Origin: Bosea sp. NBC_00550
GTDB taxonomy: Bacteria > Pseudomonadota > Alphaproteobacteria > Rhizobiales > Beijerinckiaceae
NCBI RefSeq assembly: GCF_026020075.1
Contig: NZ_CP102772.1
Coordinates: 1,736,001 to 1,800,000, forward strand
Length of the DNA: 64,000 bases
Direction: 5' to 3'
The position numbers were made by a program, and so were the translations under genes. Of the stretch, positions 24,671 to 33,013 are shown piece by piece; the first letter of the stretch is position 1, and the number at the start of each line of letters is the position of its first letter. The notes below the pieces were generated by a model. That model was not told the DNA's origin. It was given only the letters and a program-made list of their open reading frames with translations, and did no database searches.

Positions 24671-25809
24671 GCTCCGCCTCGCCGGGTCATGAAGGAGGAG
24701 AGATCGAGCGGCGCGCGGCGGGCCTTGCCCACGGGCTGTGGCGCGGCGGTAACCGTGGATGGCGACAGCTCGCTCGGCCGCGAAGGCGGCAGCGGCGCAC
24801 TGACGACCTTGCCGGCAGCGACGGGCATCGCGCTGGCGGCTGAGGCTGATGCACTCGCATCCGACGCCGCGTTCGCATCGCTCTGACCAGGGCGCGGGAA
24901 ATAGCGCTCGCCGCCCGCGAGCGACGCCATGCGCGTGCCGCCCTGGATCGGCGTGGTCCAGAGATTGGCGACGGCTTTCGAGACCGGATCGCGCGAACCG
25001 CCCGTCGAGAACAGGCCGACGAGCCCCTTTGCCCGGCCCGGCCGCAGCGCGGCAGCGATCTCGACCTCGGGAGTATCGCCCTGCCCCGATTGGGCGCCTT
25101 GTGTGGTGGCGGCGGCGACCTGCGTGCTGGCATGGCTTGCGGCCAGCACCCCGTAGACCTCCTGGACGCTGCGCGCCCGGCCCGCCTTGTCGTAGAAGAT
25201 CGAGCGGTTGGCGGCGGCGGCCTCGGGAAAATCCCTTGCCGCGACCCGGCTCGGATCGCTGGCGGCCGTCCGGATCAGGTCGGAGGCGCCGCGCGCACCC
25301 AGCACATGCGCCATATAGAGCTCGCCGCCCTGCGGCGAGCGCCCGAGCGCGCCGGCCAGCTGGTCACGATTCTTTTGCGTCAGGGCCCCGGCCATGACGG
25401 CGGCGACCTGGGGATCATTGCGCAGCTGCAGGATCTTCTCCCGCGCCGCCGGATCGGAAACGGTAAGCCGCCCGCCGCTCTCGGAGATGGCGTCGGCATA
25501 TTGCGAGAGCCCCTGCTTCGGGCCTTCCTGCTTGACCATGGAAAGCCAGGTCTGCTCGATGAATTGGAAGAGCCCCGTGGCGCTCGATGTCTTCGCCTTG
25601 GCGTCCGGCTCCAGCGAGGATTCGCGCTGCGCCGTCTTGAGCAGATAGTCGAAGCCCGCACCCGTCTTTTCGGCGCCCTGGCGAATGGCGCTGACGACCG
25701 GATTGGCGGGCTGCGCGTCGCGGCTCTGCGGCGTGGTGAAGAGGAACATCGAGACCTTCGGCATGCAGCCGCCGCGCAGCGCGGAAGCGCAGTCCGAAGA
25801 CTGCTCCAT
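24667..25809 (-). CDS. Lytic transglycosylase-like (SLT domain) protein
   Basis: A 380-aa protein. The SLT-type catalytic region starts near FDYLLKTAQRESSLEPDA, with the candidate catalytic Glu at residue 63, followed by SSATGLFQFIEQTWL. Lytic transglycosylases cut peptidoglycan glycan strands. The second half is low-complexity (Ala, Ser, Pro) and probably disordered. No clear signal peptide is seen from ATG 25809; ATG 25764 is an alternative start (MPKVSMFLF). It is the first gene of a pair with DUF2336. Homologues in Hyphomicrobiales share this layout; the export route is unclear. Confidence 0.8.
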   Translation of the reverse strand: MEQSSDCASALRGGCMPKVSMFLFTTPQSRDAQPANPVVSAIRQGAEKTGAGFDYLLKTAQRESSLEPDAKAKTSSATGLFQFIEQTWLSMVKQEGPKQGLSQYADAISESGGRLTVSDPAAREKILQLRNDPQVAAVMAGALTQKNRDQLAGALGRSPQGGELYMAHVLGARGASDLIRTAASDPSRVAARDFPEAAAANRSIFYDKAGRARSVQEVYGVLAASHASTQVAAATTQGAQSGQGDTPEVEIAAALRPGRAKGLVGLFSTGGSRDPVSKAVANLWTTPIQGGTRMASLAGGERYFPRPGQSDANAASDASASASAASAMPVAAGKVVSAPLPPSRPSELSPSTVTAAPQPVGKARRAPLDLSSFMTRRGGA

Positions 25810-25940
25810 TATGGTAAGCGAACCGTTAAGATGCCCTGCAGGAGCTTAACGCCACGCTTTCCGCTTCCCTCCCGGCGGGCGGCATTCTACGACTTCTCGC
25901 GCCGGCTCAGCGGCCGGCCTTTGCGAAGGCGGAGGCGTCT

Positions 25941-26438
25941 ATGGCGGATGTGGTGCGTCACAAGCGTGGCGGGATCTATTTCGAGGATTTCCAGGTCGGC
26001 GCGGTCATCGAGCACGGCCTGACGCGCACCGTCACGCAGATGGACAACATGTTGTTCTCCAACATGACCCTCAATCCGCAACCCCTTCATATCGATGCGC
26101 ATTTCTGCGCGACCGAGACCGAATGGGGCAAGCCGCTGATGAACTCGCTGTTCACGCTTGGGCTGATGATCGGCATATCCGTCAACGACACCACCGTCGG
26201 CACCACCATCGGCAATCTCGGCATGACCGATGTCGGCTTCCCCGCCCCGCTGTTCGAGGGCGACACGATCAACTGCACCACCGAGATCGTCGCCAAGCGC
26301 GAGTCGCGCTCGCGGCCCGATGCCGGCATCGTCGATTTCCTGCACAAGGCCTACAAGCAGGACGGCACGCTCGTCGCGCAGTGCCGCCGCCAGGCCTTCA
26401 TGCGCAAGCGGCCGGCACCCGCCACGGTCGCGGTCTGA
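25941..26438 (+). CDS. MaoC family dehydratase
   Basis: A 165-aa hotdog-fold protein. YFEDFQVGAVIEHGLTRTVT at the start is the standard opening of MaoC dehydratases, which hydrate or dehydrate acyl-CoA esters. Asn and His in NPQPLHIDAHFC (about 46-57) are in the position of the catalytic Asp/His pair. The gene ends 5 bp before a citrate-lyase-like gene, so they form an operon. In Alphaproteobacteria this pair is widespread and may act on C4-C5 branched acyl-CoAs such as mesaconyl-, methylmalyl- or citramalyl-CoA; the exact substrate is inference. Confidence 0.88.
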   Translation: MADVVRHKRGGIYFEDFQVGAVIEHGLTRTVTQMDNMLFSNMTLNPQPLHIDAHFCATETEWGKPLMNSLFTLGLMIGISVNDTTVGTTIGNLGMTDVGFPAPLFEGDTINCTTEIVAKRESRSRPDAGIVDFLHKAYKQDGTLVAQCRRQAFMRKRPAPATVAV

Positions 26439-26443
26439 CCCGG

Positions 26444-27322
26444 ATGCGCTCGCTCCTGTTCGTGCCGGGCGACAGCCCCAAGAAGCAGCAGAAGGGCCTG
26501 GACAGCGGCGCCGACGCCCTGATCCTCGATCTCGAGGATTCCGTCGCGCTCGACGGCAAGCCGCAGGCGCGCGAGATCACCCGCGCCTTTCTCGATTCGG
26601 CACGCGCGCTGCCGAAGCGCCCGCTGCTGATCGTGCGCATCAACGGCCTGACCACCGGAATGAGCGAGGCCGATCTCGACGCCGTCATGCCCGGCGCACC
26701 GGACGCGATCATGCTGCCGAAATCGGAAGGCGGGATCGATGTCGGCCATCTCGCCGCCAAGATCGCCGTGCGCGAGGCGGAGTCCGACCTCCCCGACGGC
26801 GCGACGCGGATCCTTCCCATCGCGACCGAAAGCGGCAAGGGCATCTTCGGCCTCGGCAGCTACGCCCGCTCCTCGCATCGGCTGATGGCGCTGACCTGGG
26901 GAGCCGAGGACCTCTCGGCCGATCTCGGCGCCGAAACCAACCGGCTCGAGGACGGCTCCTATACCGACCCCTACCGCCTTGCCCGCGCGCTCACGCTGTT
27001 CGGCGCGAGCGCCGCGCAGGTCGACGCGATCGATACCGTCTTCACCAACTTCCGCGACGATGCTGCCTTCCGGGCCGAATGCCTCGCCTCGCGGCGGGAC
27101 GGCTTCACCGGCAAGATGGCGATCCATCCGGCGCAAGTCGCGCCCATCAACGAGATCTTCTCGCCCTCGCCCGCTGCGCTCGCCAAGGCCGAGCAGATCA
27201 TCGCGCTGTTCGAAGCCAATCCCGGCGCCGGCGTGATCGGCCTCGATGGCGAAATGCTGGATCGTCCCCATCTGATCAGGGCGCAGCGGCTCGTCGCGCG
27301 CGCTCGGAAACTGGCTGAATAA
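26444..27322 (+). CDS. CoA ester lyase (HpcH/HpaI, CitE-like)
   Basis: A 292-aa TIM-barrel enzyme from ATG 26444. MRSLLFVPGDSPKKQQKG and ALILDLEDSVA at the start are signatures of the malyl/citramalyl-CoA lyase and CitE-like group. The Arg in LIVRIN, the Glu in PIATESGKG and the Asp of GAEDLSAD are at the expected CoA and metal-binding sites. KMAIHPAQVAPIN is the conserved C-terminal motif. The reaction is cleavage of a 3-hydroxyacyl-CoA into an acyl-CoA and an oxoacid such as pyruvate or glyoxylate. It is co-transcribed with the MaoC gene (5-bp gap). Confidence 0.9.
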   Translation: MRSLLFVPGDSPKKQQKGLDSGADALILDLEDSVALDGKPQAREITRAFLDSARALPKRPLLIVRINGLTTGMSEADLDAVMPGAPDAIMLPKSEGGIDVGHLAAKIAVREAESDLPDGATRILPIATESGKGIFGLGSYARSSHRLMALTWGAEDLSADLGAETNRLEDGSYTDPYRLARALTLFGASAAQVDAIDTVFTNFRDDAAFRAECLASRRDGFTGKMAIHPAQVAPINEIFSPSPAALAKAEQIIALFEANPGAGVIGLDGEMLDRPHLIRAQRLVARARKLAE

Positions 27323-27341
27323 ACAGCCGGAGGCGATTCGA

Positions 27342-27557
27342 ATGACTCAGGTTTTTGAAGTTTCAGGCATGCATTGCGGCGGCTGCGCCTCGCGCGTCCA
27401 GCGCGCCGCCACGGCGCTGGCACCGGGCGCGACGGTAACGCTAGACCCGCCGCGCCTGACCCTGCCCGAAGGGACAGCCCTCAACGCAGAAACGATCAAC
27501 AAGGCGCTGGCGGAACTCGGCGACTATCGCGCCAAGGGTCCGCTGGCGCAGGGCTGA
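27342..27557 (+). CDS. Heavy-metal-associated domain protein (CopZ-like metallochaperone)
   Basis: A 71-aa protein with the metal-binding signature GMHCGGCASRV at residues 9-19, the CxxC pattern that binds Cu(I) or another soft metal. The rest fits the beta-alpha-beta-beta-alpha-beta ferredoxin-like fold of HMA domains. Free-standing HMA proteins usually hand copper to P-type ATPases; no ATPase or copper regulator is present in this window. It follows the CitE-like gene by 19 bp and may be co-transcribed with it by chance. Confidence 0.88.
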   Translation: MTQVFEVSGMHCGGCASRVQRAATALAPGATVTLDPPRLTLPEGTALNAETINKALAELGDYRAKGPLAQG

Positions 27558-27575
27558 AGCCAGTCGACACAGAGC

Positions 27576-27676
27576 GTCATGCTCGGGCTTGACCCGAGCA
27601 TCTCACGCGGAAGGAGGCTCCGGTGCTCTCGCATCCCGAGATTCTCGGGTCTGCGCTTCGCTCCGCCCGAGAATGA
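27576..27676. repeat. Palindromic intergenic element (family A)
   Basis: Two hairpins make up the element. The first is ATGCTCGGG (27579-27587), loop CTTGA, CCCGAGCAT (27593-27601). The second is ATTCTCGGG (27641-27649) with CCCGAGAAT (27666-27674). The same first hairpin recurs at 29897-29919 and 61318-61340. It fills the gap between the HMA gene and the flavin reductase gene, which converge on it. Confidence 0.85.
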
Positions 27677-27696
27677 ACGCCCGCGCGACGGCTGCC

Positions 27697-28305
27697 CTAG
27701 CCGCCCGCCGGCCGCTGGATCGAGAACAGGCTGGTCACCTCGGCATAATCGGCATAGCCGCAGCGCGCGATCGGGTTGGCACCGGCCGTGTCGAAGCGCC
27801 CGTCCTTGACGAAGGCGTCGTCGACGAAGGTACCCACGACCTGCCCCAGCACCATCCAGCGCGGCACGGCATTGCCGTCGAGATCCTGCAACTGCTGGAT
27901 CGAGAGCAGCTTGCATTCGAGCGCAGCCGGCGTGCCGGCGACGCGCGGCGGCTTGACGAAGCGTGACGGCGCCATCTCCAGCCCGGCATGAGGATACTCG
28001 CTCTCGCCCCGCGGCAGCGGCGCCGAGGTCAGGTTCATCGGCTGCGCCAACGCCCTGGTCACCAGCGAGCAGGTGAACTCGCCGGTTTCCTCGATGAAGG
28101 CGACGGCGTCCTTCTTGTTCTCCGATGAGAACATCACGATGTTCGGCCGCGACGAGATCGCGTTGAAGAAGCTGTAGGGCGAGAGATTGACCTCGCCCTT
28201 CGCGCTCAGCGCCGTGATCCAGCCGATCGGCCGCGGCGCCACGATGGCCTTGAACGGGTCGTGGGCGAAGCCGAGATCGTCTTTCGTCGCCGAGTAATAG
28301 GTCAT
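27697..28305 (-). CDS. Flavin reductase family (FMN-binding) protein
   Basis: A 202-aa protein of the flavin reductase-like split-barrel family. IVAPRPIGWITALSAKGEVN is the family's opening motif, with NLSPYSFFNAISSRPNIVMF following; these residues bind FMN. Many members supply reduced flavin to oxygenases or reduce flavins with NAD(P)H. It is transcribed just after a nitroreductase gene (1 bp between them), so the pair may share a flavin-linked substrate. The substrate itself is not shown by the sequence. Confidence 0.88.
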   Translation of the reverse strand: MTYYSATKDDLGFAHDPFKAIVAPRPIGWITALSAKGEVNLSPYSFFNAISSRPNIVMFSSENKKDAVAFIEETGEFTCSLVTRALAQPMNLTSAPLPRGESEYPHAGLEMAPSRFVKPPRVAGTPAALECKLLSIQQLQDLDGNAVPRWMVLGQVVGTFVDDAFVKDGRFDTAGANPIARCGYADYAEVTSLFSIQRPAGG

Positions 28306-28306
28306 G

Positions 28307-28876
28307 TCAGGCCCCGTAATAGCTGACGATGTCCGACATCACGGGCCGGTCGCGATCGGTGATCGGCGCCGTCGGCGTGCCGATATGGATGAAGCCGGCC
28401 ATCCGCTCGTCCTCGGCCAGCCCGAACTCGGTCAAAACCACCCGGTCGAACGAGAACCAGTTCGTCAGCCAGGAGCCGGCATAGCCCATCGCATAGGCGG
28501 CGACGAGCATGTTCATGCAGACCGCGCCGGCCGAGAGCTCCTGCTCCCAAAGCGGGATCTTGACGTGCTGGCGCGCCCGCGAGACCACGGCGACGATGAC
28601 GGGCGCGTGCAGCAGGCGTTTGCGCTCGAATTCGACCTGATCGTCATTCGCCTGCGGATTGCGCTCGCGGAAGACGCGGGCGACCACCTCGGCCGCCTCT
28701 TCCCGGGCAGCGCCCGTGAAGATGACGAAGCGCCAGGGCGCGAGCTTGCCGTGATCGGGCACGCGGGCGGCGATCGCGAGTAGCTCGTCGAGTTGCGCCC
28801 CTTGCGGCCCCGGAGCGGACAGGAACTGCGGCGGCACGGAGCGACGCAGCTTGAGCAGAGAGAGCGTATCGGTCAT
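28307..28876 (-). CDS. Nitroreductase family protein (RutE/YdjA-like)
   Basis: A 189-aa FMN enzyme from ATG 28876. LKLRRSVPPQF at the start is the Arg-Arg-Ser motif that binds FMN phosphate. APWRFVIFTGAAR and the later SAGAVCMNMLVAAYAMGYAGSW are typical of the short YdjA-type nitroreductases, followed by GFIHIGTPT near the end. Such enzymes use NAD(P)H to reduce nitro groups, quinones or enals. It is the first gene of a pair with the flavin reductase. The single-copy neighbourhood gives no further clue to substrate. Confidence 0.9.
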   Translation of the reverse strand: MTDTLSLLKLRRSVPPQFLSAPGPQGAQLDELLAIAARVPDHGKLAPWRFVIFTGAAREEAAEVVARVFRERNPQANDDQVEFERKRLLHAPVIVAVVSRARQHVKIPLWEQELSAGAVCMNMLVAAYAMGYAGSWLTNWFSFDRVVLTEFGLAEDERMAGFIHIGTPTAPITDRDRPVMSDIVSYYGA

Positions 28877-28979
28877 GAAACATCCTGACGATGGCGATGG
28901 AATTGACCTATTCCTTCGCCATGATGAGGACAAGCGAACCTGCTCCACCATCGCCGCAGGGCCGCCGAGGACGAAAAGC

Positions 28980-29888
28980 ATGCTTGAATTGGATGGTTTT
29001 GAAGCTGGTCGCCGCTTGGCCGGCGTCGTCTTCGCCGTGGCCGTCCTGTTCTCGCCGGCTTCGGCCCAGACACCGACGCCCGATACCGGTCCGGGTGCCG
29101 ACGCCCCGGCACCAGCCGCGCCCGGCTCCGCGACCGCCCAGTCACGGCTCGCCGTCACGGCCCAGTTCGCCAGCGATCGCAAGCCGATCCGGTCCGGCTT
29201 GAACTGGCGTATCCTCAGCGAGACCGTCGACGGTTCGTCACCCCGGATCGTTGCGCGCTCCACGGAACCCGAACCGAACTTCGCGCTTCCGCCGGGCAAC
29301 TACATCGTTCACGCCGCCTACGGCTTTGCCAGCGGCACCAAGCGCGTCAGTCTCGGGCCGCAAGGATTGCGCGACCAGGTGCAGATCAGCGCCGGCGCGC
29401 TGTCCCTGGCAGGGTCGATCGGCGACGCGCCGATATCCGCCGGGCAGCTCTCCTTCTCCGTTTTCGTGCCGTTGCAGGGCAATTCGGAAGGCCGGCTCGT
29501 CACCAGCGGGGCCAAGGCCGGCGAGGTCATCCGCCTGCCCGAGGGCACCTATCACGTCGTCTCCACCTACGGCGATTCTAACGCCATCCAGCGCGCCGAC
29601 GTGAAGGTGGAGACCGGCAAGGTCACAGAGGCGACGCTCCATCACCGCGCCGCCAAGGTCACCTTGAAGCTCGTCGCCGCCGCTGGCGGCGAAGCCTTCG
29701 CCGGCACAGCCTTCAGCGTGCTGACCCCCGGCGGCGACGTCATCCGCGAGGCGATCGGCGCCTTTCCGCAGGTGATCCTGGCCGAGGGCGATTACGTCCT
29801 GATCGCCCGGCAGGAGGGGCAGGTCTATTCGCGCGACTTCAAGGTCGAATCCGGCAGCGACCGCGATATCGAGGTGCTTGCGAAATAA
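28980..29888 (+). CDS. Secreted protein with repeated beta-rich domains, unknown function
   Basis: A 302-aa protein from ATG 28980 with a signal peptide (hydrophobic core GVVFAVAVLFSPASAQ, cleaved near residue 30) and a Pro/Ala linker to about 55. The remainder contains two or three similar blocks with the pattern LPPGNYIVHAAYGFASGT, RLPEGTYHVVSTYGDSN and LAEGDYVLIARQEGQVYSR. Each is a short beta-rich, PEGA-like or Ig-like unit. A periplasmic or envelope location is inferred. It is divergent from the nitroreductase gene. I do not recognise a named family. Confidence 0.75.
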   Translation: MLELDGFEAGRRLAGVVFAVAVLFSPASAQTPTPDTGPGADAPAPAAPGSATAQSRLAVTAQFASDRKPIRSGLNWRILSETVDGSSPRIVARSTEPEPNFALPPGNYIVHAAYGFASGTKRVSLGPQGLRDQVQISAGALSLAGSIGDAPISAGQLSFSVFVPLQGNSEGRLVTSGAKAGEVIRLPEGTYHVVSTYGDSNAIQRADVKVETGKVTEATLHHRAAKVTLKLVAAAGGEAFAGTAFSVLTPGGDVIREAIGAFPQVILAEGDYVLIARQEGQVYSRDFKVESGSDRDIEVLAK

Positions 29889-29892
29889 CCCC

Positions 29893-29985
29893 CCGTCATG
29901 CTCGGGCCTGACCCGAGCATCTCGGAAACCAGCGCCTTCTCCGCGGGAGATTCTCGGATCTGCGTTTGGCTCCGCCCGAGACTGA
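29893..29985. repeat. Palindromic intergenic element (family A)
   Basis: Hairpin ATGCTCGGG-CCTGA-CCCGAGCAT (29897-29919), followed by a second pair TCTCGG (29951-29956) and CCGAGA (29975-29980). It resembles the element at 27576-27676 at both ends but not in the middle. It sits between convergent genes. Confidence 0.8.
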
Positions 29986-29995
29986 CGCGCCCGGC

Positions 29996-30838
29996 TCAGT
30001 TGGTCGGTTTCACGCCCGGCGCGACCGTCTCGATCCGGACATTGCCGATGCCCGAGACGATGCCGTCGGCGAGGCGCAGGCCCAGGCAGCGATAGCCGGC
30101 ATCGACCAGATGCAGCCCATCCATGCCGAGGAGCTCCTCCGGCGTGAACTGGCGCGAATTCGACCAGCCCTTCATCAGCGCATAGCGTGGGAAAACCGAG
30201 ACGCCCTGCTCCTGCGCCGTCTTTGTCAGCACGGCGCGATACTCGTCGTAATGCGGGTAGCGACCCTCGCGCGGCAGCCACGGCAGATCCATCAGGATCA
30301 TGTCAACCCCCGCCGCGCGCGCCTTGCCGATGCCCTTGCTCAGGATCTTGGCGAGCTTCTCCTCGCCGATGTCGCGGATCGCGTCGTTGATCACGGTCTG
30401 CCAGATCACGATGGCCGGCTTCTCGTCGATGACGTCCACCTGCATCCGTAACAGCATGTCGTAAGCCGACTGGCCACCCACACCCTTATTGACGACCTTG
30501 ACCTCGGCTCCGGGCAGGCGGCGCCGCAGTTCTGCCTGCAGCACGGCCGGATAGCTCTTGTCCTCGGCGCTGGCGCCGGAACCGGCCGTCGCGGAGGAAC
30601 CGAGCGCCACGACCGTCAGCCGGCCGGTTTCCTGCAGCGCCTTGCGCGCAGCCGGCAGGCTCGGCTGGAAAGCCGGCTTGGCCGCATCGATCCGGCAGCG
30701 GGCATCGGCCGGTGCCGGCATCGGCACGCCGGCGGCGAGGGAATTCAGCGCGAGGAGAAGGAAGGCCGCGGCGCCTGCGCGCCACGTGCCGGGGTAGGCT
30801 CGGCGCTTGCGCCGCGTTTCGTGATCGAACGGTACCAC
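29996..30838 (-). CDS. SGNH/GDSL-family hydrolase, exported
   Basis: A 280-aa protein; I place the start at GTG 30838, just before a membrane/signal segment (WRAGAAAFLLLALNSLAAG). The SGNH block I is VVALGSSATAGSGAS (Ser about residue 81-82), with NKGVGGQSAYD as block II, IWQTVINDA as block III and the block V Asp/His in GMDGLHLVDAGY. These enzymes remove or transfer acyl groups. The 5' end overlaps the OpgC-type acyltransferase gene by 94 bp on the same strand. The two are co-transcribed and probably work on the same periplasmic glycan. The start codon is tentative. Confidence 0.82.
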   Translation of the reverse strand: MVPFDHETRRKRRAYPGTWRAGAAAFLLLALNSLAAGVPMPAPADARCRIDAAKPAFQPSLPAARKALQETGRLTVVALGSSATAGSGASAEDKSYPAVLQAELRRRLPGAEVKVVNKGVGGQSAYDMLLRMQVDVIDEKPAIVIWQTVINDAIRDIGEEKLAKILSKGIGKARAAGVDMILMDLPWLPREGRYPHYDEYRAVLTKTAQEQGVSVFPRYALMKGWSNSRQFTPEELLGMDGLHLVDAGYRCLGLRLADGIVSGIGNVRIETVAPGVKPTN

Positions 30839-31971
30839 GACAGGAAAATCCCTAAGCCTGTCAGCACTGTAACGCCGGCGGTGCAGATCAGCAACTGAAC
30901 GTCCAGAGCGAAGGACGTCTCCGCCAGCACGATCTGGCCGATGATCGACAGCACGATCCCGACACAGAAGACATGGAGGGAGTTCTGCCCGGCGCAAGCC
31001 AACGCACGCCCAAGCGCCGATTTCGCCATCGCGCCACCGGCCGGCAGCCAGCGGATCGCGAGCCAGCTCAGCGCCCCGACATGCATCAGCCGGGTCCAGG
31101 CGAGGTTCGTCTTGTCCGAGCCGAGCTGGACGGAATCGACCCAGTCGCTCAGCGCGCCGATTCCGGTCGGATTGCCGGCCGACGTCTTCACCACCCAGGC
31201 GAAGAGAATGAACGCGACTGCCACGACATCGAGCCAGACCAGCCGGGGCAGGCCGACACCGAGCTGCGCCGCGCGGCCGATGATGATTCCCAGCGTGAAG
31301 ACGACCTGCCAGGCGAATGGGTTGAAGAACCAGATCCCGGCATTGCCATTCGGCAGGTTGAGCTCGAAGGCGAGCGCCGCCTGCCAGATCGCCAGCGAGA
31401 CGGCGAGCGTCAGCAGCGGGCTGATCCGCACGGCGTAATAGATCGCCGGAAACAGCGCGAGGAGCACGATATAGAGCGGCAGGATATCGAGATAGGACGG
31501 CTGATAGGTCAGCGTCAGCGCGCCGATCAGCGCCTCGACCGTGTCGCGGAAGAAGGGCTGGATGTTGATCGCCTCGATATAGAGCGGGTTCTGCGTCTGC
31601 GTCACGGCCGTGGCGACGACGCCGCAGACGATGATGAACACCGCGATATGGGCGATGTAGAGCGTCCAGAGGCGCCCGCCGAGCTTCAGCGCCGCGACCG
31701 GGAAGCCGCGCTGCTCGATCAGCCCGCCATAGGCCAGGGTGGCCGAAACGCCGGCCAGCAGCACGAAGATATCGGCCGCGTCCGAGAAGCCGAAATTATG
31801 CGGCATATAGGCCGATACGACGTTCCCGGGCATGTGGTTTATGAAGATGATCAGCAGCGCCAGCCCGCGCACCACGTCGATGCGCGCATCGCGGCTGCCC
31901 CTCGAACGCGCCGTGCTTTCGGCCGGCTGGCCGAGGAGCAGGAAGCGCCTGAAGGAGGAAATGGACGACAC
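30745..31971 (-). CDS. opgC: OpgC-domain integral membrane protein (glucan O-acyltransferase type)
   Basis: A 408-aa protein with about ten membrane helices. DARIDVVRGLALLIIFINHMPG near residue 28-50 is the opening motif of OpgC, which adds succinyl groups to osmoregulated periplasmic glucans in proteobacteria. NFGFSDAADIFVLLAGVSA follows, also typical. The C-terminus is a short soluble tail rich in Pro and Ser. It is followed by an overlapping SGNH hydrolase gene. OpgG, OpgH or cyclic-glucan synthase genes are not within the window, so the acceptor glycan is inferred. Confidence 0.88.
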   Translation of the reverse strand: MSSISSFRRFLLLGQPAESTARSRGSRDARIDVVRGLALLIIFINHMPGNVVSAYMPHNFGFSDAADIFVLLAGVSATLAYGGLIEQRGFPVAALKLGGRLWTLYIAHIAVFIIVCGVVATAVTQTQNPLYIEAINIQPFFRDTVEALIGALTLTYQPSYLDILPLYIVLLALFPAIYYAVRISPLLTLAVSLAIWQAALAFELNLPNGNAGIWFFNPFAWQVVFTLGIIIGRAAQLGVGLPRLVWLDVVAVAFILFAWVVKTSAGNPTGIGALSDWVDSVQLGSDKTNLAWTRLMHVGALSWLAIRWLPAGGAMAKSALGRALACAGQNSLHVFCVGIVLSIIGQIVLAETSFALDVQLLICTAGVTVLTGLGIFLSWYRSITKRGASAEPTPARGAQAPRPSFSSR

Positions 31972-32392
31972 GGACGGCTGTCCTTCAGCAGGCTAGGACG
32001 GGCTAGTGCGGAACGCGGCGGCCGATCGCGGGTTCCCCGCCGGCGGCCCCTCAAGATGAACGTTCCCTGTCGAGATCGTTCATCTGCCGTTCATATAACC
32101 GAAGGGGAGTCGCGTCACGCGGCGCATTGTCACAAGCGCGTGTGGCGGACCATCAGCGCGCTTTGCGGCAGGGTTGGGACGAAGCGTCGACGACACGGCA
32201 ATGTGATGCCGGGCCTCAGTCGAAGCCCGTGACGCTCGAAGACAAAATCCCGGGCTTGACCCGGGATCGATGCCGGAGCACGGCCGGCAAAGGTTCAGGA
32301 ATGGATCCCGGATTTCCGCTTCGCGGCGTCCGGGATGACCCTCGCTTTTACTTGAATGCAGCGCGCTCTGGACGCTGTCGGCCGGCGCGGTC
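31972..32392. other. Gene-free stretch with one palindromic repeat
   Basis: A 421-bp gap between opgC (starts 31971, minus) and the GDYXXLXY gene (ends 32393, minus). It must contain the opgC promoter region. The repeat element at 32245-32340 fills the middle. I see no other gene; frames here are Arg-rich and unsupported. Confidence 0.6.
32245..32340. repeat. Palindromic intergenic element (family B)
   Basis: Hairpin ATCCCGGG-CTTGA-CCCGGGAT (32247-32267), then ATCCCGGA (32305-32312) pairing with TCCGGGAT (32329-32336). It is colinear with the element at 44096-44192 over 92 bases with about 11 differences by my count. Confidence 0.88.
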
Positions 32393-33013
32393 TCAGTATG
32401 GCGGCTCGGCGTAGACCGGCTTGCCATCGATCAGCAGGCGCTTGATCGCCGCCTCGCCGGATGCGGAGACGCCAGCGACGACCTCTATACGGGCCTTCTC
32501 CGTCGTCTCGATTGCCTTGCCTTCGCCCTGGGGCACGAAATAGCTCTCGAGCCCATAGGCGATACGGAGTCGGTTGCGGTTACCGCTGCAGTCGAAGGCG
32601 CCGTCGGCATTGGTGGCGCAACCGCCTGTCGCGGTCACGCGCCCTGCGATCACGACCGCATCGTTGCTGTTCTTCGGCCAGTCGCGCGAAACCCCGGTCG
32701 CCCGGGCGAAGCCCTGCTCGTCGCGCCCCAGCGTCACGAAAACGGTCTCCCCGCGCCGATAGGGCTGCGTGCCGTCCTGCCCCGCCTCGACCGTGCTGAT
32801 CGGGTAGGCGAGCACGACATAGTCGCCGCGGAAGAGATCGCGCGGATCGACCGGAACAGTCTTGAGACGCACCTCCGCGCCGCCACGCAGGATGCGCGCC
32901 CGCTGCTCGACGAGCGCGAGCAATGCGAGCCCCAGCAGCAACACAGCCGCAATCGCGCGCCAGAGGAGCGGTATCCTCGTTACGATCGCGTCGGCCGAGA
33001 ACAGGCGCATCAT
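32393..33013 (-). CDS. GDYXXLXY domain-containing protein
   Basis: A 206-aa protein with one N-terminal membrane segment (about 15-37) and the signature RGDYVVLAY near residue 65 that names the family. The remainder is a predicted extracytoplasmic domain with LRIAYGLESYFVPQGEGK near residue 150. Its ATG overlaps the stop of the DUF2157 gene (33010-33013), so the two are coupled. This pairing recurs in many bacteria and suggests a membrane complex, but no function is known. Confidence 0.9.
   Translation of the reverse strand: MMRLFSADAIVTRIPLLWRAIAAVLLLGLALLALVEQRARILRGGAEVRLKTVPVDPRDLFRGDYVVLAYPISTVEAGQDGTQPYRRGETVFVTLGRDEQGFARATGVSRDWPKNSNDAVVIAGRVTATGGCATNADGAFDCSGNRNRLRIAYGLESYFVPQGEGKAIETTEKARIEVVAGVSASGEAAIKRLLIDGKPVYAEPPY

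Noticed and set aside
30973..32232. Plus-strand open frame of 419 codons
   Set aside because: Antisense to opgC, with charged low-complexity composition.
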